This document shows, in pieces, positions 52,717 through 61,754 of a DNA stretch of 64,000 nucleotides. Location: assembly GCA_041392475.1 (NCBI GenBank), contig JAWKLZ010000003.1:138501-202500 (forward strand), read 5' to 3'. A program made the position numbers and the translations under genes. Numbering within the stretch: the stretch's first letter is position 1; each line of letters begins with the position of its first letter. This DNA is from Chitinophagales bacterium. Its GTDB lineage: Bacteria > Bacteroidota > Bacteroidia > Chitinophagales > UBA2359. Below the pieces are notes generated by a model. That model was not told where the DNA came from. It ran no database searches and was given only the letters and a program-made list of their open reading frames with translations.

Positions 52717-53550
52717 ATGAAAAGCTATAAGATTCTCACTTTTGAAGTAGAAAATCCAGTTTACATTGAAGTACTCATAGCCGAGTTGGGGTATCTCGGC
52801 TATGAAGGCTTTGAAGAAAACGATCAAGGATTAAAAGCATATATTGAAACAATGTATTTTGATGAATCCATTGTGCTGCAATTAATAAGTCGTTATGCTG
52901 GACAGGTAAAGATTGATTTGCTGCATATCGAAGATATGGAAGAACAAAACTGGAATGAATTATGGGAAAGCAATTTTGATCCAGTGATGGTGGAGAATAA
53001 AATACTAATCAAAGCTCCTTTTCATCAAATTGACCAAGAGTTCACTTATGAAATTGTGATTGAACCCAAAATGGCATTTGGGACAGGACATCACGAAACT
53101 ACCTACCTTGTATTAAAAAGAATGTTGGACATAGATTTCCAGGATAAGACTGTTTTGGATTTTGGATGTGGAACGGGAATACTCGCAATGATGGCTTCTT
53201 TGTTGGGAGCAAAATCTATATTGGCAATAGACAATGATCCGTGGTCGTATCAAAATACCCTCGAAAATACCGAAGTAAACCAAATTCGCAACGTCACCGC
53301 TATTTTAGGAGATCAGAAAGATATAATAGATAAGCATTTTGACGTTATTATTGCGAATATAAACGTGCCTGTTCTTTTAAACACACTGGATATTATATCG
53401 AATTCGTTGAACCATAGTAATTTGGTTGTACTAAGTGGTATTCTACATACGGATGCTGAAAGTATTGAACAGCGAGCCAAAGAATGTTCCTTGGTGCATT
53501 TGGATACTTTCCAACGAAACGATTGGGTCGTTATGACGTTTAAAAAGTAA
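52717..53550 (+). CDS. prmA: Ribosomal protein L11 methyltransferase
   Basis: 277 residues from ATG 52717. SAM-binding motif TVLDFGCGTGILAMMASLLGAKSILAIDND and ANINVPVLLN; N-terminal substrate-binding domain. It methylates ribosomal protein L11. The longer frame from 52672 overlaps the transaldolase gene and was rejected. One nucleotide separates it from the preceding stop. Confidence 0.9.
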   Translation: MKSYKILTFEVENPVYIEVLIAELGYLGYEGFEENDQGLKAYIETMYFDESIVLQLISRYAGQVKIDLLHIEDMEEQNWNELWESNFDPVMVENKILIKAPFHQIDQEFTYEIVIEPKMAFGTGHHETTYLVLKRMLDIDFQDKTVLDFGCGTGILAMMASLLGAKSILAIDNDPWSYQNTLENTEVNQIRNVTAILGDQKDIIDKHFDVIIANINVPVLLNTLDIISNSLNHSNLVVLSGILHTDAESIEQRAKECSLVHLDTFQRNDWVVMTFKK

Positions 53551-53606
53551 TTCCCGCTTAATCTTAGTAGGAGTAAGGTCTATATCCCATTCAAACACTA
53601 AATTTC

Positions 53607-53614
53607 TACGTTTG
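53607..53614 (+). promoter_or_regulatory. Candidate -7 box for the 1514-residue protein
   Basis: TACGTTTG, 30 nt before ATG 53645. The alternative in-frame ATG 53612 falls inside the box. Confidence 0.5.
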
Positions 53615-53644
53615 AATAGTTCAGATAATTTATACATAATCAGC

Positions 53645-56600
53645 ATGAAAAAAGTCACTTCTGCAATTTCTTTCTTACTCATTTTTCTATGTTTATCCCC
53701 CGTAAGTCTTTTTGCTCAACCTGGTATCCAACAATTATCTACTGATGTTGGTGAGTTTTCCAAACAAATCACCGAGCTTTTTGAGAAATCTAAGCGAGAG
53801 GAAGGTATTGAGGCTGCCGAACTGTTTGTCACCAATCTAAACGGTGCAATCAGTGGTGAAAACCAAAGTGAGGTTATCAATACTGTCAATGGAATGTTTA
53901 AAAAACGAATGCGGACTTATCCGCAGTTGTTTGAATACATAAATGCCGTTAATAACTTCATTAAGTCTGTTGCAAGTGCCGAAAAATTTGCAGAATGGCA
54001 TGGCATCGTTGGTCAAATTACGAGTGATATGGAGGAATCACGCTTCCGAGATTGGACACAGTTTGTGAATTTCTCCACTACTTTTTTTGAAGATTATTCG
54101 CTCTATAAAACCCGTGGTAAACGATGGGAAATACAGATGGTGGACTACCATTTTAAATACACAGACAAGGTTCCCGAATTGATGGTAGAAGAAGCAAGTT
54201 TGTATGCCTATACTGCAAAGGATACTATGGGAATTATCAACACCAAGGGTAGCTTTTTTCCGATGGACAATGTGTGGAAAGGTAAAGAAGGTAAGGTGAC
54301 ATGGGAGCGTTTGGGTTTTGATCCCAATACTGTATATGTGGAGATTGGTTCTTATGATATTGATTTGAATGCAAGTGATTATGTGGTTGAAGACGCACTT
54401 TTTTACCACAAAACCTATTTCCAACGCCCACTCAAAGGAAAATTGACGGATAAATTGTCTGCCAAAATTCAGGGTACTTTTTTATATCCTGAATTTTTGT
54501 CTTATGAGACCGATATTCACATGACCAATATTGCGCCTCAATTGGAGTTTGTGGGTGGTTTTGGATTGCAGGGTGAAAAAATTATCGGTTTTGGAACGGA
54601 TGAAAAAAAGGCAGTATTCAACTTTTTTGCAGAAGATGGTCGGCGTATTATGGCTGCAAAAAGTAACCGCTTTGGAGTAAAACCCAAAGAAGAAATCAAT
54701 TCCATCAATACTTCGGTATCGGTTTATTTTGCCCAAGACTCCATTTATCACCCAAGTTTGAACCTTCGCTATAACATTCCTAACAAAGAATTGCAGATGG
54801 TGCGTGACTCCAAAGCAAGTTCAAGAATTGCTTTTATGTCTTCTTATCACCAATTAGAGGCAAATGTGGATGCTATTTTCTGGAAAATCAATACTCCTGT
54901 TATTAACTTCAAAATGGCTTCACTACGAAAAGATTTGAAGGTAGTTTTTGAATCCTTTGATCTTTTTGAGAAGGGGCGGATGATGAAATATAGTGTGATT
55001 ACGGGCATTGATCCTGTGCGTAAATTAGGAGAAATTGCAGAAGGAGGTACAAGGGTGCTTGAATCGGATAGGTTTGCAGCTTTGTTGAACCCAAAATACC
55101 AAACATCTAATATATTGGCTACTATGTTCGACTTGGTTGAAGATGGGTTCATTTATTTCGATGGTGATACCAAAATGATTACGATTCGTGATAAAGCATT
55201 GCATTATGTGCGTTCTAATAAAGGCGAAACGGACTATGACCGTATTCTGTTGATATCAGAAGCCGATAAACCTGATCAGGAAAATGCACAGTTAGACTTG
55301 GATACCAAAGAGTTGCTGATTACAGGGGTTGAAAAAGTAGCATTGAGTGATTCACAACAGGTGGTGATGTTTCCTAATGAAAAGCTAATCAGTGTAAGGC
55401 GCAATAGAGATATGCAAGTAGATGGAACGATTGTGGCTGGACGTGTTGATTTGACGGGAAAGAATTTTTTCTTTAGCTATGATCCTTTTACGATTAAGTT
55501 GGATTCGGTGGACAAAATGCAAATTTATGTGCCAAATGCCGAAAAAGAAGTGGTGGCAGGACTTGCGCCTATCGGCACAATGGTTAGAGATGTAAGTGGT
55601 ACACTTTATATTGACAAAGAAAACAATAAGTCTGGACTGGTGAGGTATCCTTCTTATCCTCGATTTGTGAGTGATAAAAATTCGTTTCTTTACTACGACA
55701 ACAAGAATCTGTATGATGGAGCGTATGAACAGGATGAGTTTTATTTTCAGCTTGATCCATTTGAATTTGAAGATTTGGATGAAATCATGCCTGAGCAACT
55801 CAATTTTGCAGGAACGATGGTCAGTGGAGGTATTTTCCCAGATTTCAAACAAGAGGCAAAACTACAAGAAGACTTGTCTTTGGGTTTTACAGAAGATACG
55901 AACGTCGAGGGGTATCCCATATACGGACTGGGGAAATTCACAGGAAGCATTACGATGAGTAACAATGGTTTGAAAAGTAAGGGACGTATTGATTATTTGT
56001 CGAGTATGCTTCAATCTGAGCAGTTCAATTTATTGCCTGATTCGATGATGGCAAAGGCGGATACTTTTACGATGGAACGGAAGAAGGTAAACAATGTGGA
56101 ATTTCCAAGTGCGCACAATGGGATAGTGGGAGTGAAATGGTTGCCAAAAAGCGATAGCATGATGGTGACGATGCGGGATAAAAAGGCGTTTGCGATGTTT
56201 GAAGACAAAGTGGCTTTGAAGGGAAATTTGTTATTGACTTCAAAAGGATTGAAGGGAAATGGAACAATGAATATGGCGCAGGCTTCTATTCGGGCAGATG
56301 AATTTACTTATACTTCTAGTACCTTCCAATCGGATTCATCGGATGTGGTAATCAAAAACGAAGAGGTGGCTAAGGTAGCCTTCAATTCGTACAATGTGAA
56401 ATCAAGGGTCGATATGGATGATATGATTGGAGAGTTTTTAGCAAATGGAGAGAACATTCCTATTGTGTTGCCTTACAATCAGTTCAAAACAACAGCGAGT
56501 GAGTTTTATTGGGTTATCAACGAAAAATTGATCAATATTCGGATGCCAGAAAACACCTCCAATAACTATTTTGAATCAACGCACCCTGACCAAGGTGGAT

Positions 56601-58189
56601 TGAAGTTTGAAGCATCTGGGGGGGTGGTAAATTTGGAGAAAAATACGATTCAAATAGATGGTGTGCCTTATATCAATATTGCAGATGCTAAAATACGTCC
56701 CTATGATACGAAAGTATTGATCAATCCAGAAGCGGATATTCAGCCTTTAGAGCGTGCCTTGATTGTGGCTGATACGTTGAATGAGTACCATAAGCTAAGC
56801 GATGTGACTGTTAAAATTAAGAGTATCAATGAGTTTGAAGCATCAGGTACTTACCGATACAAAGGTAAAGGACTCAAGAACCAAAAGATTGATTTTGATA
56901 TAGTGACAACTCGTGAATATACCAAAGATGAAGTTGATGAGTTGGACAAACCAGAATTGAAGGGTAAATTTTATACCTATGGTGCTACAAATCTACCTGA
57001 GGAAGAAACCTTTAAACTTAATAACAATATTGATTTTAAAGGTAATGTGATTCTGGATTCAAGAGAGCAGTTCCTTATTTTTGATGGTTTTGCGAAACTC
57101 GGATTGATGTCACCTCAATTGGATGCTCAGTGGTTTTCTTTTAAGGATGCGATTGACCCCGATAATATTCAAATGGATGTGACCAATCCTATTGGAGAAC
57201 GGAAAGATACATTGATGTTTGGTATTTTGCAGGATATGGATTCACTGAATTTATACAGTGCCTTTTTGACCAAAAAACGCACACCTTTGGATGTAGTTTT
57301 GTTTAGAGGAACGGGTGATTTGAGCTTCAATTCGGACAAGAATATGTATCAAGTGGCGAGTAAAGAAAAACTGAGTGGTGAATCGCTCAAAGGAAACGTG
57401 TTTACGCTTTTGGACGAAACCAATCAGGTCGTCACAGATGGAAGAATTTATTTAGGAGAAGATTACGGTTTAGTGACAGTAGATGCAGCAGGTAGAGTAG
57501 TAAATGAATTGAAAACTGGCAAATTTGAGTTTAGTGATGTGGTAATGGGTATTGATTTTCACTTCGATGATAAATTATTGGAAAGTGTGGGGGAATCTTT
57601 GCGTTACTACAATGGAGAAGCGGATGAGGTAAACTATTCCAAGGAGGGTTTTCTGAACGCTGCTATTGAACTTGCCAACGAGAAAGATGCGGGAGAATTG
57701 AAGCGGGTGATTGGTCAGTATGGTTATCTGCCCGAACGCTTCAAAGGCTTAGACCAAAGTTTCCTTTTCACAGATATAAAAATGGTTTTTGATACGAGTA
57801 CTCGTACGGTTCGTTCGGTTGGGCCTATTGGAGTGAGTTTTACGGGGGAGCGGTATGTGAACAGAATGGTGGACGGTTATATTGAGTTTGGCTTGCGTAG
57901 AAGTGGTGATTATTTCGATATCTACTTCGAATTGAAGGCAGATGATGAAGGCAAACGTCCTTGGTACTACTTCAGCTACAAAAAGGGAACGATGATGATT
58001 TTGAGTTCTGAGCCTGAATTTAACCAGGAAATAGCAGATATGAAGGAAAAAGACCGTATGAAAACGGACAAAAAACGAGGCGCCTATCAATATACACTTG
58101 CGCCTATGACCAAACGCAATAATTTTGTGGCACGTATGAAAGAGGCTGCAAGTAGCGATGCTTTGGAGAAGGATAACAAAGGCAAATAA
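53645..58189 (+). CDS. Large exported protein of unknown function (1514 residues)
   Basis: Signal peptide ends near SLFAQ (about 25). The mature protein is mostly beta-rich, with repeating patterns of aromatic/charged strands (for example GGFGLQGEKIIGFGTDEKKAVFNF, LKGNLLLTSKGLKGNGTMNMAQASIRADEF) interrupted by helices. There is no T9SS tail, lipobox, or recognised enzymatic motif. Some segments with repeated GT-rich strands recall long periplasmic bridge or LptD/AsmA-like proteins, but I cannot assign a family. A poly-G7 run lies inside the gene (56618-56624). Confidence 0.7.
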   Translation: MKKVTSAISFLLIFLCLSPVSLFAQPGIQQLSTDVGEFSKQITELFEKSKREEGIEAAELFVTNLNGAISGENQSEVINTVNGMFKKRMRTYPQLFEYINAVNNFIKSVASAEKFAEWHGIVGQITSDMEESRFRDWTQFVNFSTTFFEDYSLYKTRGKRWEIQMVDYHFKYTDKVPELMVEEASLYAYTAKDTMGIINTKGSFFPMDNVWKGKEGKVTWERLGFDPNTVYVEIGSYDIDLNASDYVVEDALFYHKTYFQRPLKGKLTDKLSAKIQGTFLYPEFLSYETDIHMTNIAPQLEFVGGFGLQGEKIIGFGTDEKKAVFNFFAEDGRRIMAAKSNRFGVKPKEEINSINTSVSVYFAQDSIYHPSLNLRYNIPNKELQMVRDSKASSRIAFMSSYHQLEANVDAIFWKINTPVINFKMASLRKDLKVVFESFDLFEKGRMMKYSVITGIDPVRKLGEIAEGGTRVLESDRFAALLNPKYQTSNILATMFDLVEDGFIYFDGDTKMITIRDKALHYVRSNKGETDYDRILLISEADKPDQENAQLDLDTKELLITGVEKVALSDSQQVVMFPNEKLISVRRNRDMQVDGTIVAGRVDLTGKNFFFSYDPFTIKLDSVDKMQIYVPNAEKEVVAGLAPIGTMVRDVSGTLYIDKENNKSGLVRYPSYPRFVSDKNSFLYYDNKNLYDGAYEQDEFYFQLDPFEFEDLDEIMPEQLNFAGTMVSGGIFPDFKQEAKLQEDLSLGFTEDTNVEGYPIYGLGKFTGSITMSNNGLKSKGRIDYLSSMLQSEQFNLLPDSMMAKADTFTMERKKVNNVEFPSAHNGIVGVKWLPKSDSMMVTMRDKKAFAMFEDKVALKGNLLLTSKGLKGNGTMNMAQASIRADEFTYTSSTFQSDSSDVVIKNEEVAKVAFNSYNVKSRVDMDDMIGEFLANGENIPIVLPYNQFKTTASEFYWVINEKLINIRMPENTSNNYFESTHPDQGGLKFEASGGVVNLEKNTIQIDGVPYINIADAKIRPYDTKVLINPEADIQPLERALIVADTLNEYHKLSDVTVKIKSINEFEASGTYRYKGKGLKNQKIDFDIVTTREYTKDEVDELDKPELKGKFYTYGATNLPEEETFKLNNNIDFKGNVILDSREQFLIFDGFAKLGLMSPQLDAQWFSFKDAIDPDNIQMDVTNPIGERKDTLMFGILQDMDSLNLYSAFLTKKRTPLDVVLFRGTGDLSFNSDKNMYQVASKEKLSGESLKGNVFTLLDETNQVVTDGRIYLGEDYGLVTVDAAGRVVNELKTGKFEFSDVVMGIDFHFDDKLLESVGESLRYYNGEADEVNYSKEGFLNAAIELANEKDAGELKRVIGQYGYLPERFKGLDQSFLFTDIKMVFDTSTRTVRSVGPIGVSFTGERYVNRMVDGYIEFGLRRSGDYFDIYFELKADDEGKRPWYYFSYKKGTMMILSSEPEFNQEIADMKEKDRMKTDKKRGAYQYTLAPMTKRNNFVARMKEAASSDALEKDNKGK

Positions 58190-58220
58190 GTAGGAAATAA
58201 AAATTAAGACAATGCTTGAT

Positions 58221-58260
58221 AAGATGTGTCAGTTTTCAGAAATTGACACATCTTTTATTT
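58221..58260 (+). terminator. Terminator after the 1514-residue protein gene
   Basis: An 11-bp stem AAGATGTGTCA/TGACACATCTT (58221-58231 with 58244-58254), followed by T-rich sequence. Confidence 0.75.
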
Positions 58261-58286
58261 TTACCTTACTACCAAAATGATAAAAG

Positions 58287-58733
58287 ATGAACCAATCCAT
58301 TTTAATCCTACATGGCCCCAATCTCAACCTACTCGGCAAAAGAGAGCCGCACATTTATGGTTATGAAACCTTGGAAGATGTGAACCGTCAATGTATGGAA
58401 CTGGGAAAAGAGTTGGGCATTGAAGTAGTCTGTGAGCAAGCGAATGGTGAAGGAACTTTGATAGACTTGATACACGATGCCCGTACTTCAAAGGATGCCA
58501 TCATTATCAATCCTGGAGGTTATACACATACATCTGTAGCTCTGAGAGATGCTTTGGCTGCATCTGATTTACCTGTATTTGAAGTGCATATTTCTAATGT
58601 TCACAAACGGGAAGCCTTTCGACATTTTTCCTATGTGAGTGGGATTGCAGTTGGGGTGATATGTGGTTTGGGAACAATGGGTTATACCTTAGCTTTGCGG
58701 GCAGCTGTGGCGCATTTAGTTTCTAAGAATTGA
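58287..58733 (+). CDS. aroQ: Type II 3-dehydroquinate dehydratase
   Basis: 148 residues, family-typical size. HGPNLNLLGKREPHIYGYETLEDV, NPGGYTHTSVALRDAL, VHISNVHKREAFRHFS and SGIAVGVICGLGTMGYTLAL are the conserved blocks of the shikimate-pathway enzyme. The catalytic Tyr lies in PHIYG and the His in the VHISN block. Dehydrates 3-dehydroquinate to 3-dehydroshikimate. Single gene. Confidence 0.95.
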   Translation: MNQSILILHGPNLNLLGKREPHIYGYETLEDVNRQCMELGKELGIEVVCEQANGEGTLIDLIHDARTSKDAIIINPGGYTHTSVALRDALAASDLPVFEVHISNVHKREAFRHFSYVSGIAVGVICGLGTMGYTLALRAAVAHLVSKN

Positions 58734-58785
58734 AACTTTACATGTTTGTTTCGTAGTAGGATGTAAGATAGAGTATATTTGATTT

Positions 58786-58817
58786 GTGATTTTTGAAAAT
58801 CCTACTTCAAAAATCAC
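58786..58817. repeat. Palindrome between aroQ and holA
   Basis: GTGATTTTTGAA (58786-58797) pairs perfectly with TTCAAAAATCAC (58806-58817). Competing pairs (GTAGGAT/ATCCTAC, GTAAGAT/ATCTTAC) in the flanks allow alternative folds. A C10 run follows at 58860-58869. Probably the end of convergent transcripts. Confidence 0.45.
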
Positions 58818-58916
58818 ATAATCTTACTTCTTAAATCAGCGTATTTTTTTGCAGCAATTCCCCCCCCCCTCCTTTTATAAATTTTATAATTTTTTATTTA
58901 AATGATTTTGAAGTGT

Positions 58917-59930
58917 TTATACCCCATTTGCCAATCTAACCACCATTTCCCGTATCAACTCTTCTTGAGACACGCCAACATTGTCAATTCCTTTCGACTT
59001 CAAATCGTAGGTATATAAAATCTCAACCGCCTTTTTAGTTTTATTGAGGTTAAAATGACGTATTGCAGCTTGATAATCTTGTAGTTGGAATCGAGTTCGG
59101 AAGCCCATTGCCTGTAATATTTCCCCTTCGCTTCGTGTGCGAATTTGATGGTATAAATACAAACGACTGAAAAAACGGTACAAACTCCCGAGTAGCAATG
59201 GGAGAGGGGCAGCTTTGGGATTTTTAGAAAAATAATCGGCAATTCTGTATGCTTTTGTGGTGTTGTTTTGCGCCAAAGCTCTTTGCAGTTCAAACACATT
59301 ATAGTCCTTACTAATGCCAATATTATCCAAAATATGTTGCTCATTGATTACCGTACCCGTAGGCACATTGAGCATTAATTTGTCCACTTCGTTGGTGATG
59401 CGTGACAGCTCCGTACCCAAATATTCTATCAACAACTGCATTGCTTTTGAGCCGATATCATATTTTTTGGATTTTACATACCGTTGAATCCACGGAGGGA
59501 CTTGATTGTCATAGAGTTTTGTGGAAGTAAATACCACTCCATTTTTGGCAATCAATTTCCCCAATTTCGTATTGCCTCGAATTGTTTTGTATTTGTGTGC
59601 CAAAACCAAAATGGTAGATTTTGAAGGATTCGTTGCATAACTTTCGAGTTTCAGAATATCCCGCATTTGTTGTGCCTCCTTCAATATCACTACTTGATAT
59701 TTTGACATCATTGGATAACGACGAGCCGTATTCATCAGCGTATCAGCATCCGTATCCTTACCATACATAATCATTTGGTTAAATGATTTTTCGGAATCGG
59801 CAAGAACGCTTTCTTCAATATAATCCACCAATTTGTCAATAAAAAAAGTCTCCTCGCCTTGAAGCAAATAAATAGGAGCATACTTCTTTTGCTTCAATTC
59901 TTTGTATATTCCTTCAAAAGTGGTGGCCAT
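58917..59930 (-). CDS. holA: DNA polymerase III delta subunit
   Basis: 337 residues. AAA+-like clamp-loader fold: IYLLQGEETFFIDKLVDYIEESVL, MIMYGKDTDADTLMNTARRYPMMSKYQVVILKEAQQM, GTVINEQHILDNIGISKDYNVFELQRALAQ. Opens the beta clamp during replication. Length fits the family. Confidence 0.9.
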   Translation of the reverse strand: MATTFEGIYKELKQKKYAPIYLLQGEETFFIDKLVDYIEESVLADSEKSFNQMIMYGKDTDADTLMNTARRYPMMSKYQVVILKEAQQMRDILKLESYATNPSKSTILVLAHKYKTIRGNTKLGKLIAKNGVVFTSTKLYDNQVPPWIQRYVKSKKYDIGSKAMQLLIEYLGTELSRITNEVDKLMLNVPTGTVINEQHILDNIGISKDYNVFELQRALAQNNTTKAYRIADYFSKNPKAAPLPLLLGSLYRFFSRLYLYHQIRTRSEGEILQAMGFRTRFQLQDYQAAIRHFNLNKTKKAVEILYTYDLKSKGIDNVGVSQEELIREMVVRLANGV

Positions 59931-59964
59931 AAAATATTGTGATTTTTAACTTCTATCGAAAGCC

Positions 59965-59972
59965 CAAATTTA
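59965..59972 (-). promoter_or_regulatory. Candidate -7 box for holA
   Basis: Minus-strand TAAATTTG, 34 nt upstream of the holA start. It overlaps the stop of the adjacent S41 gene. Confidence 0.35.
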
Positions 59973-61667
59973 CTTCGCTACCGTCAATATTTCTTTATAG
60001 TGATCTGTATTTTTCAGAACCTCAATTGCTTTTTTCACTTCTATATCCTTCTCCAAATTAGCTTTCACAGATCCATTCTGAAAATAATAGCGTTTGACAA
60101 TCTCATTTTGAAGCAAACCCTTCAATTCATCTTTAAATTTATACAAATCTTGAGCTTTCTCCTTACTGATTTTCGACTCCAAACTATTTAGACTTTCTTC
60201 AATGGCCGTAAAATATTTTTCTTGTTCTGCACTATGACGCAATTTTTCCAAGACCTTTTCACTATTTGTTTTATAGTTGTAATTTTTATCTTTCAAAAAT
60301 TGTACAAAACCTTCAAAATCAGCGTCCGTAAAAACGTAATCTTTAGGAGGCGCAATGCTATCATACTTCAAACGATACTTCGTTGCATAGTCAAAAATCA
60401 AATGTTTCTTTTTAAGACTCTCCGTAATGTTGCTGTATTTGGGAGCATCCGTTGCCAAGTCTGGCTCTACACCACTACCGTCATATACTGTGCGGCCATT
60501 TTCGGTGGTAAATTTGGTACGCAAAGAATCAGGAACGGTAATCGTTCCATCCCGATAACGCCCCGAATAATCGAGTGCCTGTACACAACGGCCACTTGGC
60601 AAATAGTATTTGGCAACAGTGAGTTTTATCTGAGCATCATTACCTATTCCAGTGATATTCATCTTTTTACTTTGTTGAACCAAGCCTTTACCAAAACTCC
60701 TTTGACCTACAATCACACCTCTATCCAAATCCTGAATTGCGCCTGCCAAAATTTCAGAAGCCGAGGCCGAGCGACCATTTACCAGCACCGTCAACGGTAA
60801 ATTTTTGTAATGTGTCGAAGTTTCCGTTTTGTATTCTTTGTCCCATGATTCGATTTTCCCCTTGGTACTGACCACAATTTTACCGCTTTCTACAAAAATA
60901 TTGACCATTTTAATAGCCTCATTGAGCAATCCACCGCCATTCCAACGAAGGTCAAATACCAAACCCTTCAATTCTTTTCCGTATTCTTTTTCAACATCTT
61001 GTATGGCTTCAATAACTTCATTCGTACAGCCATGCTTCAAAAAAGTACTTAGTTTGACATACGCAATACCATCCTCCAACAATCCATGATAAGGCACACT
61101 TGTCACCACCTCTTTACTTCTTGTAATCGTTGCATCAATTGGCGTTGCTTGCCCCATTCGTCTTACCGAAATACGCACATCCGTATCCGTCTGTCCCTCT
61201 AAAACCTGCGTAATCTCAGCCAAACTTCTACCTTCTGCCGATTTGCCATTCACCTCTAAAATCACATCACCCGCCATCAAACCAGCTGCCTGTGCGCCCA
61301 TATCTTCAATGATTTCCTCAATCACCACATCATCGCCATATTGCATTAATTCTGCTCCAATCGTACCCGCTGCACTGTTTTGCTGCATACGATACGTTTC
61401 AATTTGTGCCTCAGAAATGTAATTAGTATAAGGGTCTAAAGATTCTAACATCGCATCAATACCTGTTCGCATGAGTTTAGAAGGTTCGACATCATCTACA
61501 TACGTATTGTTCAGTTCTCGATACAGTTTTCCATACAAATCCATGTTTTTGGTAATCGCAAAATACCGACTTCCGCCTCCCAAAAAGGAGTAAGAAGTGA
61601 AGGCAATGACTGTGATTAAGAAAAGTGTTAAAATGGATTTTTGGTTAGATATATGTTTCATATTCAT
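59970..61667 (-). CDS. S41 carboxy-terminal processing protease, copy 2
   Basis: 565 residues. N-terminal membrane anchor or signal (about 10-30), PDZ domain (about 90-180, LMAGDVILEVNGKSAEG), then the S41 catalytic core. The likely Ser/Lys dyad is S302 (NGRSASASEILAG) and K327 (RSFGKGLVQQ), 25 apart as in CtpB/Prc. Cleaves periplasmic proteins at or near their C-termini. Tandem paralogue of the next gene, with 87 bp between them. Confidence 0.9.
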   Translation of the reverse strand: MNMKHISNQKSILTLFLITVIAFTSYSFLGGGSRYFAITKNMDLYGKLYRELNNTYVDDVEPSKLMRTGIDAMLESLDPYTNYISEAQIETYRMQQNSAAGTIGAELMQYGDDVVIEEIIEDMGAQAAGLMAGDVILEVNGKSAEGRSLAEITQVLEGQTDTDVRISVRRMGQATPIDATITRSKEVVTSVPYHGLLEDGIAYVKLSTFLKHGCTNEVIEAIQDVEKEYGKELKGLVFDLRWNGGGLLNEAIKMVNIFVESGKIVVSTKGKIESWDKEYKTETSTHYKNLPLTVLVNGRSASASEILAGAIQDLDRGVIVGQRSFGKGLVQQSKKMNITGIGNDAQIKLTVAKYYLPSGRCVQALDYSGRYRDGTITVPDSLRTKFTTENGRTVYDGSGVEPDLATDAPKYSNITESLKKKHLIFDYATKYRLKYDSIAPPKDYVFTDADFEGFVQFLKDKNYNYKTNSEKVLEKLRHSAEQEKYFTAIEESLNSLESKISKEKAQDLYKFKDELKGLLQNEIVKRYYFQNGSVKANLEKDIEVKKAIEVLKNTDHYKEILTVAK

Positions 61668-61754
61668 TGAAGTCTATTTTTCTTGCTTTAATAATGTACA
61701 TTCAAGTCTTCAAACCTTAGAAAAGAAGGTTTATAAAGTATTTTGAAGCCTCAA

